From contig JAAMXY010000556.1 of the NCBI GenBank assembly GCA_019677205.1, forward strand, positions 1-38,768: a stretch of DNA of 38,768 nucleotides, given 5' to 3'. Below are positions 1-9,237 of the stretch, one piece after another (the first letter of the stretch is position 1; every line of letters starts with the position of its first letter). Position numbers and translations under genes: made by a program. This stretch comes from Pinguiococcus pyrenoidosus (lineage: Eukaryota; Sar; Pinguiophyceae; Pinguiochrysidales; Pinguiochrysidaceae). The notes beneath the pieces were generated by a model that did no database searches, was not told the DNA's origin, and worked only from the letters and a program-made list of their open reading frames with translations.

Positions 1-188
1 CATCGGCTGAGGTAAGCTCGAGGTCGGGGGAATCCAATGGCCACAACGAAGCGGCGGAAGACAGCAGCTCACACCGGTTGTAGGCCAGCAGCCAGGACGC
101 CGGAGAGCATGGGCAGCCCAAGCGCCGGCGGGTTTCGCAGCCCAACGACCCGGCCATCGTCTCCTCGTCGGAGGCGGCCACGTCGAGA

Positions 189-1664
189 ATGGCGCCAACG
201 GAGAACAGGCGATCGCTTTCGCTCACGTCCAACGAGTCCTACGGCAGCACGCCGTTTCGCCCAGGAACGGACGCCTTCCCGAAGTTCCAACGGAACGACG
301 GCCCTCGACGCCACATGTTCATGCCGCAGCCGCCGACCATGTCTCGGCGAGGGAACCATGGCTACCAGTACAACGACCAGCAATCTGGCGGCTTCAGCAG
401 CGACACGGACAAGACGGAAGCCATGGACGATGCCTCTGCGCAAGGCAGGGGGCTTTACCGATGCGCCCGATGCGGACAGCAGAAGAAGGGCCACATCTGC
501 CCGTATGGCGACGTCGTCGTCGGTCGCTTCCGAGAGCTCGCGCAGCCGCCTCCCGAAGTGATGCGCGCATCACAGAAGCGCTCCAAGAAGAAGCAGACCG
601 CGGGGCCGAAAGCCGAGGGGCCGTTCAACCACACCGACCAGGAGTTCATCTTCCTCTACGATCACTTTGCCACTGGTCTTAAGGAACGACTCCAGGCGCT
701 CGAGAGCGGCAACCTTCAGCCGCTCTACATGGCCCTCCTGGAGAAGCGCCGAACTCTGGGGGACGGCATGCGCGACGCCCTTCTGAAGCCCGAGTGGATC
801 TCCGACTTCACCTACGAGCTCGTGCAGTGGTTTCACAGTCTCCTGAGCTCACAGGTTTCCGGCACGCCCGGGGGAGGCACGCCCGGGGGAGCCGCGCCAA
901 CCGCCCACCAGAAGCCGTGGGACAGCGCGAGAGGTGGTGCACAGCGAAGCGACCACGTCCTCGGAGACGCCGCCAGCGGCAACAACCGGAAGAGGCTGCG
1001 TCCCGATAGCTCAGCGTCTACCATCCTGTCCGAAAAGGCGATGGCCTCGAGAGCCATTGCGGGCATGCAAAAGCTCGACAAGATCCGCGCCCCGGATGCT
1101 GACGCACCTCCTGTGCAAGGTGCGACCGGGCAAGGACGGGTCGACGGCTTTCCACAGGCGGAACAGTATCCAAGAAGAGACGGCATGGCCTCGGCCACGA
1201 GCCTAGTCCCAGCGACGGCCCCGGGCCTCACGCCAGCCATGGTGCCAGTCATGGCACCTGCCTTGGCACCTGCCTTGGCACCAGCCTACCCGCCCCGGGA
1301 AGCAGCAGCCACCGCGAATAGGCCGCCTTTGCCGCAACCGTCGTCGGAGTGGCACCAACGGGCGTCCTCCACGTTCGACGGGCCTGTGCCGGCGAGGGGA
1401 AGTGGAAGCTCTGAGAATGGAGACCCGCCGGTCAGGCAGTCTCAGCCGGTCGCTGATGCCCCGGCGCATTCTTGGTACTCGACGCGTCGGCCTTCTGGGA
1501 GAGAAGCCAGCCCGCAGAACCTCGACTTTGGTTGGCCTCGCAATCCTGCGCTCGGTGCAAATCGCAACGGGCCTGGCGTGTACGAGGCCCCGAGCACGCG
1601 GCAGCGGCCTGGCTCATTCGAACCGCACGGCGTCGCGCCGTACGTGGAGAATCAGGGAATGCAT

Positions 1665-1710
<46 letters not shown>

Positions 1711-2201
1711 CGACCCAGTTCGGCGGGCCAGCAGCTCTGTGGCCGCCCGCGAATCAGCCTTCGTATCCTGTACAGAACAGGCTGGACAACTACGGCAACG
1801 TGGGCCACCAAAGCCCGTGGCAAGGCTCAGTGAATGCTGCGCCCATGCAGGCAATGCAGTCCGGGGAGCAGGTGAATCGGACTTCGGCTTTGCCCGCATG
1901 GCCGCAGAATCAGCCCGCTCCGTATCAGTTCAACGACGGACAAGCCTGGAGCTCCGAGCAGGGCTTTCACCAGCAGAATGGCTATCAGGATAGGTTCTAC
2001 GGGCAGGGATCCCGACCGTCATCGCAGCAGCTACAGCACAATCCTCAACCGGTGCCGCCCCCGCAAGGCTACCAGCATTCCTTCGCAAGAGGTAACGACT
2101 TCTCGCCCATGCAGGGGCAGCGGATGAACGATGGGCAGCATGGGCGGCTCAACGAAAATGCAAGGCAGCAGATGGACGAGTCGTACTTTCACAAGGTGTG
2201 A
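189..2201 (+). CDS. Gln-rich protein with N-terminal CxxC..HxC zinc knuckle (unrecognised)
   Basis: Intronless 670-aa reading frame. The ATG at 189 follows an in-frame stop at 81-83, so it is a reasonable start. Around residues 90-105 there is a Cys-rich motif (RCGQQKKGHICPYG, CxxC-type with His-x-Cys) that looks like a small zinc knuckle. It is followed by a folded-looking, probably conserved block (about residues 145-220, beginning DQEFIFLYDHF) and then a long low-complexity region rich in Pro, Gln, Ser and Asn. That region has a short run of MAPALAP-like repeats near 1250-1290 and a poly-Gln tract near residue 495. This composition is typical of nuclear transcription or RNA-associated proteins, but no named family is recognised. 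A nuclear regulatory role is inference only. The gene is followed by an apparent 3' untranslated stretch. Confidence 0.75.
1668..1709 (+). repeat. CAG trinucleotide tract encoding poly-Gln
   Basis: A pure CAG run of 14 units, in frame with the Gln-rich protein, so it encodes poly-Gln. The other two plus-strand frames read Ser or Ala runs, which explains several overlapping spurious frames here. It is a likely length-polymorphic microsatellite. Confidence 0.95.
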
Positions 2202-2644
2202 AGAGGCATGCTGGTGCGTGCGAGAGTGGACGAGAATCGGAATCCGCCGATGCCTCCCTCTTGTGAGCGAACTTTTTGAGCAGGTCCCAGATTAGTATCA
2301 GTAGTCAATTTTGAGTCACGTACGCAGGAATCAGAGCCCGATGCTGTGTGCGCAGTGGCAGGTATTGTAACAACTGTAGGCCCGCGTGTTGTTGCGGAAG
2401 ATGAACGAGTGATTCGCCGCAAAGAAATGATTTTTTCGCAAGGTCCGACGTAGCTGTTGGCCATCAGCAATCAGCAGCAAAATCCGCATCTGTCTCCAGA
2501 GCACAATGGAATCCACGATCACTCTTCACACCGCCGTGAGCGGCTTCACTGGCTCTTGCAGACTACAGCAGATATGTACAAAGGCCTCTCGAAGGCACGG
2601 TACCAGTGACACGACCTCCAAGCGCCGAAGGGTTCGCAACCTTC
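2202..2644. other. Intergenic region, tail-to-tail
   Basis: This lies between the stop of the Gln-rich gene (+) and the stop of the epimerase gene (-), so it should hold two 3' untranslated regions. It is less GC-rich than the flanking exons. No convincing coding sequence, RNA gene or repeat was seen. Confidence 0.6.
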
Positions 2645-3660
2645 CTAGGCTTGTGCATGGCCGTACGTCTTGATGCTTCTCCGCATGGCGTCCATGGTCT
2701 CTCTGGATTGCTCGACATTCTTGAAGATGGAGCTTCCTGCCACTATGACGTTGGCGCCAGCCTTGGCCGCTGCGTCAATCGTGTCGAGGCTGAGGCCGCC
2801 GTCCACCTCGATGTCAAGATCGGGAAACGCGTTTCTCAAGGCTTGCACTTTAGGCATCATGTCCTCCATGAAGCGCTGGCCCCCAAAGCCGGGCTCTACG
2901 GTCATTACCAGCACCTTTTGGCAGCGACGTTATGCTTTCTCCATCCCGTAGCGCGGGAGCTCCTGTTTGCCTTACCATGTCGAACAGCTCTACGTACGGC
3001 ATCAGCGCTTCCACAGGCGTGCCGGGCTTGATGACGATGCCACAGCTCATGTCCAAGCTCTTGACCTGATCCCGAAGGCCCTTGACCGCCGCCATCTGCG
3101 CCTCTGCACTGGCGTCCTCCGGCAGCTGCGCCAGAACGGCCTCCAGGTGGAAGGTGAAGTTGTTGGTCCCCGCGTCGGCGAGGGGCTTGAGCCACGTCTC
3201 GGGGTTGGTGACCATCAGGTGGCAGTCCAAGTACGCATCCGGCAGGCTCTTCCGCAGGCTCTTCACCACGGGAGGGCCCCAAGTGAGATTTGGGACGAAA
3301 TGGCCGTCCATGATGTCCAAGTGAAGGTAGTCGGCGCCTACGAGCCGCGAGCGATTAGCGATCTGGACAGAGACGACGACGCAGCGTCGGCCCCAAGTTA
3401 CGCTGCGTCGTGCCGCTGAGCTAGCGCGTATGTGCCACCGCCTTCTGCCGGATCTCGAGCGGAAATCGCGGGTTTTCGGCGGAATTTGCGCAATTCGTAC
3501 CATTGGAGAGCACCGTTTGCGCCTCGGAGGCCAGATTCGCGAGGTCGCAGGCCAGCAACGAGGGCGCGATGATGGCCGGCTTGGCGTGCGGCTGGCACTG
3601 CACCTCTGACGAGGCCATGGAAGTCTTCTGGCGCTTTACAGAAGGTGCTGAAAGCGCCAT
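2645..3660 (-). CDS. RPE: Ribulose-phosphate 3-epimerase
   Basis: Interconverts ribulose-5-phosphate and xylulose-5-phosphate in the pentose phosphate pathway (or the Calvin cycle). Predicted as complement(join(2645..2914, 2976..3337, 3501..3660)), 263 aa, or 249 aa from an in-frame ATG at 3618. Introns of 61 and 163 nt have GT-AG ends and give an exact frame. Family motifs are [18 protein letters not shown] at the N-terminus, [17 protein letters not shown] (metal-binding His and Asp; the Gly codon is split by an intron), [26 protein letters not shown], and [10 protein letters not shown] then [12 protein letters not shown] for phosphate binding. This covers a full-length TIM barrel. No obvious plastid or ER leader precedes the catalytic domain, so a cytosolic enzyme is the simplest reading. 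It is head-to-head with the PP6-like gene. Confidence 0.93.
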
Positions 3661-3937
3661 TTGCAACGTCGAACGCGCGACAGACGAAGTTGCAGTTTTC
3701 AAAGTATGTTTTCCGATGCAACTCTGCTGTACATTATCCATATACAGAATTTGCTCAAGATGTAGACTGTGATTCACCAATGAAGCGTCGTACAAAACAG
3801 CGAGAAGATAATCAAAGCAATGTAATAGCAAGGTTACTCCTATATCTATTCTTTAAAGAGGTGAATCTTTGATTTAAACTACCTGGGGAGCCCTCTGCGC
3901 GCCGGCTTCGCGCGCTTTTCCCGCGGTTGTCACCAGC
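3661..3937. promoter_or_regulatory. Divergent promoter region between epimerase and PP6-like phosphatase
   Basis: A 277-nt gap separates the two start codons, which point away from each other. Its middle (about 3700-3880) is clearly AT-richer than the surrounding exons and includes TATA-like stretches near 3840-3860. A shared bidirectional promoter is inferred from position and composition. No specific element can be assigned. Confidence 0.4.
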
Positions 3938-5233
3938 ATGGTGAACCTCGACGCGTGCATCGAGCAGCTGAAGACCGGCGAGTGCCTCACCTACGCGGAG
4001 CACAAGGCTGTCTGCGAGATTGTCCAGGTGCGCAAGCAAGTTGCCTCTCTTTCTCGGGGCTTCTGCGCCGTTCGGAAGTCGCGTACGCCGCAAAGCCACT
4101 GCGCACTCTCCTCAAAGTTGCAGCCTTTGGCTCTTGCTTCGTGCCTCTGACGCACTGCCCACAGGATGTGCTGGCCGGAGAGGGCAATGTGGCTCACGTG
4201 GCGGCGCCGGTGACGGTCTGCGGAGATATCCACGGACAGCTCTTTGACTTGGTTACGCTGTTCCAGACGGGTGGAGAGGTGCCCCAGAATATCTGCTCTG
4301 GGAAGCCCTGTGAAGCTGCCGTGTCGCTGACCTGGCTTGTGCGCAGATGCCGGAGACGAAGTATGTGTTCCTTGGGGATTATGTGGACCGCGGCCACCAC
4401 AGCGTGGAGGTTATGCAGCTGTTGTTCTGCTTGAAAGCGCGCTATCCGGACCTGATCACGCTCATCCGCGGCAACCACGAGTCGCGCAGCGTCACCACCA
4501 CCTACGGCTTCTACCAGGAGTGCCTGCAGAAGTACGGCAACAACAACGCCTATCGCGTCTCCGTGGAGACCTTCGACTACCTCAACCTCGGCGCCTTGAT
4601 TGACGGGAAGATCCTCTGCCTGCACGGAGGCATCTGCCCGGAGGCGCCAACCATCGACGTGCTTCGGATGATCGACCGGGTAGGAGAGATACCCACCGAC
4701 GGCGCGTTTTGCAACATCATGTAAGGAAGCCCAGCCACCTTCCCGCGGTTGGAAGGGGAACTGAGCTACGGTGGATGACGCGCGCCGCTTCGCAGGTGGG
4801 ATGATCCGGAAGAGAACCTGGATGGCTGGACGCCGAATCCCCGGGGCGCCGGGTATCTCTTCGGCTCGGGCGTCACGGAGGCGTTTCATCACGTCAACGA
4901 CACGCAGTTGTTGTGTCGAGCGCACCAGGTGGTCATGGACGGGTACAAGTTCGACTTCGAGGAGCAAGTCTGCACGGTCTGGAGCGTGCCGAACTACTGC
5001 TATCGGGTGGGAAACAAGGCGTGCGTCTTGAAGCTGGACTCACAGGTACGCACGCGAAGGATGCCTCTCCCGTGGCGGCTTGCTTCATGAGGCGCAACCC
5101 TTCTCTAATCCATGGCTGATCCGTATGTCCATGGCAGCTGAACAAAGAGTTCCGATTTTTTGACCACACGCCGGACAGCGAGTTTAACGTGCAAGCGCGG
5201 AAAGAGGTTGTTCCGTACTTCCTGAACAAATAG
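3938..5233 (+). CDS. PP6/PP4/PP2A-type Ser/Thr protein phosphatase catalytic subunit
   Basis: Metal-dependent PPP-family phosphatase. Predicted as join(3938..4027, 4165..4278, 4347..4720, 4796..5045, 5138..5233), 307 aa, four GT-AG introns, exact frame. Metal and catalytic motifs are all present: GDIHGQ, GDYVDRG, RGNHESR, and the late metal-site His of CLHGG and [16 protein letters not shown] and [12 protein letters not shown], plus the 307-aa length, resemble PP6 (about 305 aa) more than PP1 or PP2B. Two oddities: [10 protein letters not shown] replaces the usual GDxVDRGYYS, and the protein ends PYFLNK, whereas PP2A, PP4 and PP6 normally end exactly at ...YFL with a C-terminal Leu that is carboxymethylated. 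Subfamily assignment (PP6 versus PP4 or a divergent PP2A-like) is uncertain; phosphatase identity is not. Confidence 0.93.
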
Positions 5234-5406
5234 GCCTGACGAGAATTTCCCCCCAAGAAGAGCGAAGGCCGGACGCAGAATGCAAAACAGCTGTCTTTGT
5301 ATGTATGTGTCTACTCCGGGACATCGAACACGAATTCGCTCTCATCTACACCGTGGCACAAGTACAAAGCACGGCCTGGACACCGCCGTCGGTCTCTATC
5401 GAGAAT

Positions 5407-8300
5407 TCATGCCACGTTGTAATCAAATCTGCGATCGTCGATCGCGGCCACAACGTTGGGAGGGACAATAACTAGGTAATCCTCCACCGGCTTCTGCCGG
5501 TTGTATGAGATGGCCCCAATGCACACAATGGCCAGCGTCACGCCGCCCATGATCACGCCAACGACCATGAGGAAGACTGCGCGGTCGACGCCCCCATCGT
5601 CCTCCGCGGGGTCTGCATTCTCCGACCGGCGTCGGGTGGGTGCAGCGGACGGCGCGGAGCTCTCGACCACCGTCGGGCTTCTGGTCGTGCCGAACAGCGT
5701 CGGCGACGAGGTCGGTGCGCTGGACTCGACATTGGTCGGTGCCTGAGACCAGACAGTGGGCCTGGTGACAGAGAGACGGCAGCCGTTGTCAGCGGACGTT
5801 CAGAATCTCTTCTTTGCGGGGCAAGAGCAGGGGAAAAGAACACGAAGCATCCATCGAGGCGAGTGATGGCACTTACGCAAGGGATGGGGGCACGCCGATG
5901 CTGAAGTCGTAGCACTGATTTGGCTCCGTCGACGTTTTGGCCTCGATGCTGCCACTGAGCTCGCAGCCCGAGTCCTGGCACTGCACGGAAGCAAGCGTTG
6001 GTGGAATCACGCGACGACGACAAGAGCCTCCCATCATGCGAGACCTACCCTCGCGAAGTCGCTGTATCCCGCATCGCCTTCTCCACAGGAAAAGTCGGAG
6101 CCCACGACGTTCTCGCAGCACTGCTCGCAGCTTCAAGCGAGACAAAGAAGGTTGCTTAGAGGGGGACGAGAAGAGGAGGAGGAGGAGGTGTGGGAAGACG
6201 AGACGAGGAGGAGAGAGGTACGTTACGAGCATGCGCAAAACCCCATCGTACCAGTCGCCGCCATCGTACAGACTACGCCGGAGATCAAAGTACGCGCGGC
6301 GTTAGCAAAGCGTTGTGAAGCGCCACGTCGCGGTGGTTGCGATGTTCTTTACCATTCTTCGTTGTTGTTCTGGCTGTTGCAGAAGCCATCGCCCACCAAG
6401 CTCTCGAGGCAGAACATGGTGTCCACGTGATAGCAGCGCTTGACGTCCGTCCGTAGAGGGCCCTGGCCCTGGTTCCATCCTTCAATTGTGATCTCATCGG
6501 AACCGTCGGGACAGGCCTTGCACGACCTGGCGTTGGCCGATCAAAGGGACGTGGTGAGTGGCAAGGAACCGCTGCTGGTGCTGCAGGTGCTGCAGGGCGC
6601 GAGAACGTACGTTTGACCCGGTTCATCCTGGTACGTCCCCTCTGGACATGCTTGGCACTGGTCCGCCGAGTCGTCATGGAACGACCCCAGGATACACGAT
6701 GTGGCCTCGGCATCATCTAGGGACTGCGAGATCATGTCTGGCTTGTAGACCGCCAGCATGTACAGCATCCGCTCGAATTGACCAGTCTAGCAGGAGACAT
6801 CCCATGGTTTCGCGGGAGTGAGGACGTGGAAGTGAGCACCGAGGAAGGAAGGAAAGGAAAGGACCCACCGTGAACTCCGAGAGACACACGTCGTCCGAGT
6901 GGTCCATGTAGTTGTGGATCGGATCCGGCTCGTCGTTGGGCTCCACACACGTGTTTCGGGACGCACATCCATCAGCATCGCCTAAGGGACGTCGTTGCAC
7001 GATGAGCGAGTCTGTGGTCTGCTGCTTTCCCTTTGTCCGGCATTTGCGGCGTACCAAAGAAGTGCGGACCGTTCTCAGGTGCTGCGGAAACGCGAGGGGG
7101 ACGCAAAGGGGGACGCAAAGGGGGACGCAAAGGGGAACGCAAAGGGGGACGCGAGGAAAAGGAACAAGCTGAGTCTCCTGCGAACGAAGCCTCCGCTGCG
7201 GTGCGCCAGGACTTACGTGTGTCCTCGACCAAGTCGCCCCAGGTGCAGTCGCATTGGGAGGAAGCGAGCGACTGGAACGTGTGGAAAAGTCCTGGAAAAC
7301 GACTAGGAGTCACCGACGGAGACTGGTGAGCTCGGGGGAAAACGCCTGCAGCCGTACCAAAGCCGTGGCCCCACTCGTGGACGGCCGTGTCGCCTTGGCA
7401 GCCACCGCGGCATTGCGTACTGCTGTCGATCGTGCGGTAGTCATTCATCACTCCATGCCGCTGTGCGGAGAAGAAGATCGCGTGTTAGTTTGCTGGTGCG
7501 GACCAGCTGGTCTCGATGCGCGCGAAGCGCGGAAAGCCACCTTATCCTTCTCGTCGAAAGCCCACGGGAAGACGCCGATGCCGAAGAAGCCGAAGGAGAT
7601 GCAGTCCAGGAAGTATGTGTTGAGGGCGTCCGGATCCGCGTGGTCCCGCTTGAAGCGATCCATCCTGCGAGTATCACACCGTTGTGAGCCTCTCCTTTGC
7701 GCGTGTCGTCCCGCGCACGCTGCCATCCTCTTCGTCCCTCCCGAAGCTTCGGAGCCTTGGGTTCGGCCAATTCGGCCAACTTACTTCCGGATGTTTCCGC
7801 AGCCGTTGGAGAAGATGTCGTCGTCGACGTGGTCCTCTCGGCGCCAGTCCTCGAAGGAGATGTAGGGCGCGAAGGCGTCGTTGAGCACGTCAAACTGCTG
7901 CTGCAGCTGGCCGTCCGTGAGAGCGCCTTCTCCCGAGCTGTGCCGGATCACCTGGAAGACCATCATGGGGAAGGCCACCGTGTCCACCGCGTAGTCGCCC
8001 AGTCTGCGGCGGCGCCCACTCTCGCCAGAAGCACGGCGATACACCTGCTCCAGCTGGCGCCGGTGGTCGTCGGGCAGCGCCAGCCTCCGAACCTGTTCCA
8101 AAAAAAAAGGTGGCGGGGGAAGGCTTACAACAACGGTTCTAGCGCCGAGGTGACCGCGTTGGCTGCACCTCCTCGGGGGAGGGGTCCTCGGTGCCGCAGG
8201 CAAAGGGCAGCCCAGCGTCCGGCCGAGGCCGCGAGGCGTCCAGGCCGTCGTGGGCCAACGCCGAGGCCATGAAAGCCATCGCCAAGCGCGGGAGGGACAT
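5407..8300 (-). CDS. Membrane-anchored pappalysin-like (M43B) metalloprotease with GCC2/3 and LNR domains, paralogue A
   Basis: Predicted complement(join(5407..5761, 5877..5980, 6049..6130, 6252..6272, 6353..6526, 6611..6786, 6869..6981, 7055..7081, 7217..7291, 7358..7460, 7541..7664, 7785..8092, 8169..8300)), 597 aa. Starts at MSLPRLAMAFMASALAHDG, a short signal peptide, then the CGTED segment typical at the start of M43B proteins. The zinc site is HEWGHGFGLFH (about residues 216-226; HExxHxxGxxH, metzincin). The Met-turn region is NYMDHSDD (Met 282), with His where B and C have Tyr. Downstream come a GCC2/3-type Cys motif (CQACPEGTYQDEPGQT..CKAC), one LNR repeat (CLYDGGDCC), a Ser/Pro/Thr stalk, a transmembrane helix about 541-564 and a 33-residue tail. 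Expected to cleave extracellular proteins at the cell surface. It is transcribed divergently from paralogue B. Contains exons of 27 and 21 nt. The start Met and the last acceptor (5762) are the least certain points. Confidence 0.85.
7101..7154. repeat. 12-nt tandem repeat in an intron of paralogue A
   Basis: About four to five copies of a 12-nt unit (ACGCAAAGGGGG, with one variant carrying GGGGAACGC) inside the intron 7082..7216 of metalloprotease A. On the gene strand it is C- and T-rich and could reinforce the pyrimidine tract. Otherwise a simple minisatellite. Confidence 0.85.
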
Positions 8301-9237
8301 TCTGTGCCAAGGCGTTGAGCAGCGTGCGCTTGGCGGTGGACCAAAACAAGCCAAGCAAGGGACGGCGGGAAGGTCGCCACTGCCGGGAGGATCGAGGGAG
8401 CGACGCCTCGGCGGGAGGCGCCGCTGGCGGAGGGCAACGATGAGATCGTCGGCACTCCCTTTCAGCGCTGTCATGCGTCCTCCGCGACCTTGGCGAGCGT
8501 TGGCTGCCTCTATTACAGCTGCATTGTTACGCGACGCGGCCAACGTGCTTGGAAGACTGTCTTCGACGTTCTCTGCCAATCGCAGGCGCTCGTTGGGCCT
8601 CAAGTTGTCGCAAAGGATGAAAGGACTAGAACGCCGAACTGAACGGAAAAGGTGTGATTCGGCCAATGGAGGGAAAGGAAGATGGGAGTGTTTCGTGACT
8701 CGCAGCGCCAAACAAGCCCAAGTGGTCGAATGACGCTTCGCGATTGGTCGCGACAGCTGGATCAACCGGTCTATGCGCTATTGATTGCCCTGCTGCTCGC
8801 GCTTCCGTTGACAAGTATGCGGGATACTCCTCGCTGAGGTGATTGGTCAAGCTGACCGGAGAAGTGAAAAAATGCAAAAGTGAACAGGCAGGATACCACT
8901 GCTGCTGTACGCGCGTCTTCTGATTCTGCGGAATGGCGCCATAAGACAGCGTAGTAAGACTCGATCATGCGATCTGTTGTTCGCAGCGCCCTATCATCCA
9001 TTGGCTTGAGTTTGATTGTCTTCGATATCTTTCTCCTGCTTCCTCCAATCTCTTTCCGATTCCATCTGTCTTCGCCGGCAAGCTCCCCTGTGTACGCGAG
9101 GATTCTCGCCCTGCCAGATCACGTGATCTTCTACTCTACCTAGCATACGGCCTCGGAATTCAAAGCTCACGCTATTTTCGTCAGCGCGGGGTCCAGCCAA
9201 CTCGGGCCACCCAACGGCGCTAGAACCTCTGGCACCA
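8301..9237. promoter_or_regulatory. Divergent intergenic region between metalloproteases A and B
   Basis: A 937-nt interval separating the divergent starts of A (-) and B (+). It should hold both promoters. The minus-strand frame of A stays open upstream to about 8765 with other in-frame Met codons, but that stretch is not hydrophobic or conserved with B or C, so I place A's start at 8300. No RNA gene or repeat was recognised. Confidence 0.45.

Noticed and set aside
5720-5743. Alternative acceptors for the last exon of metalloprotease A (AG at 5743/5744 or 5720/5721)
   Set aside because: The first breaks the frame. The second fits but lacks a pyrimidine tract. AG at 5762/5763 fits the phase, has a clear tract and matches the junction in paralogue B.
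8301-8765. Longer N-terminus for metalloprotease A
   Set aside because: The in-frame upstream residues are not hydrophobic or similar to B or C. Starting at 8300 gives a signal peptide directly before CGTED.
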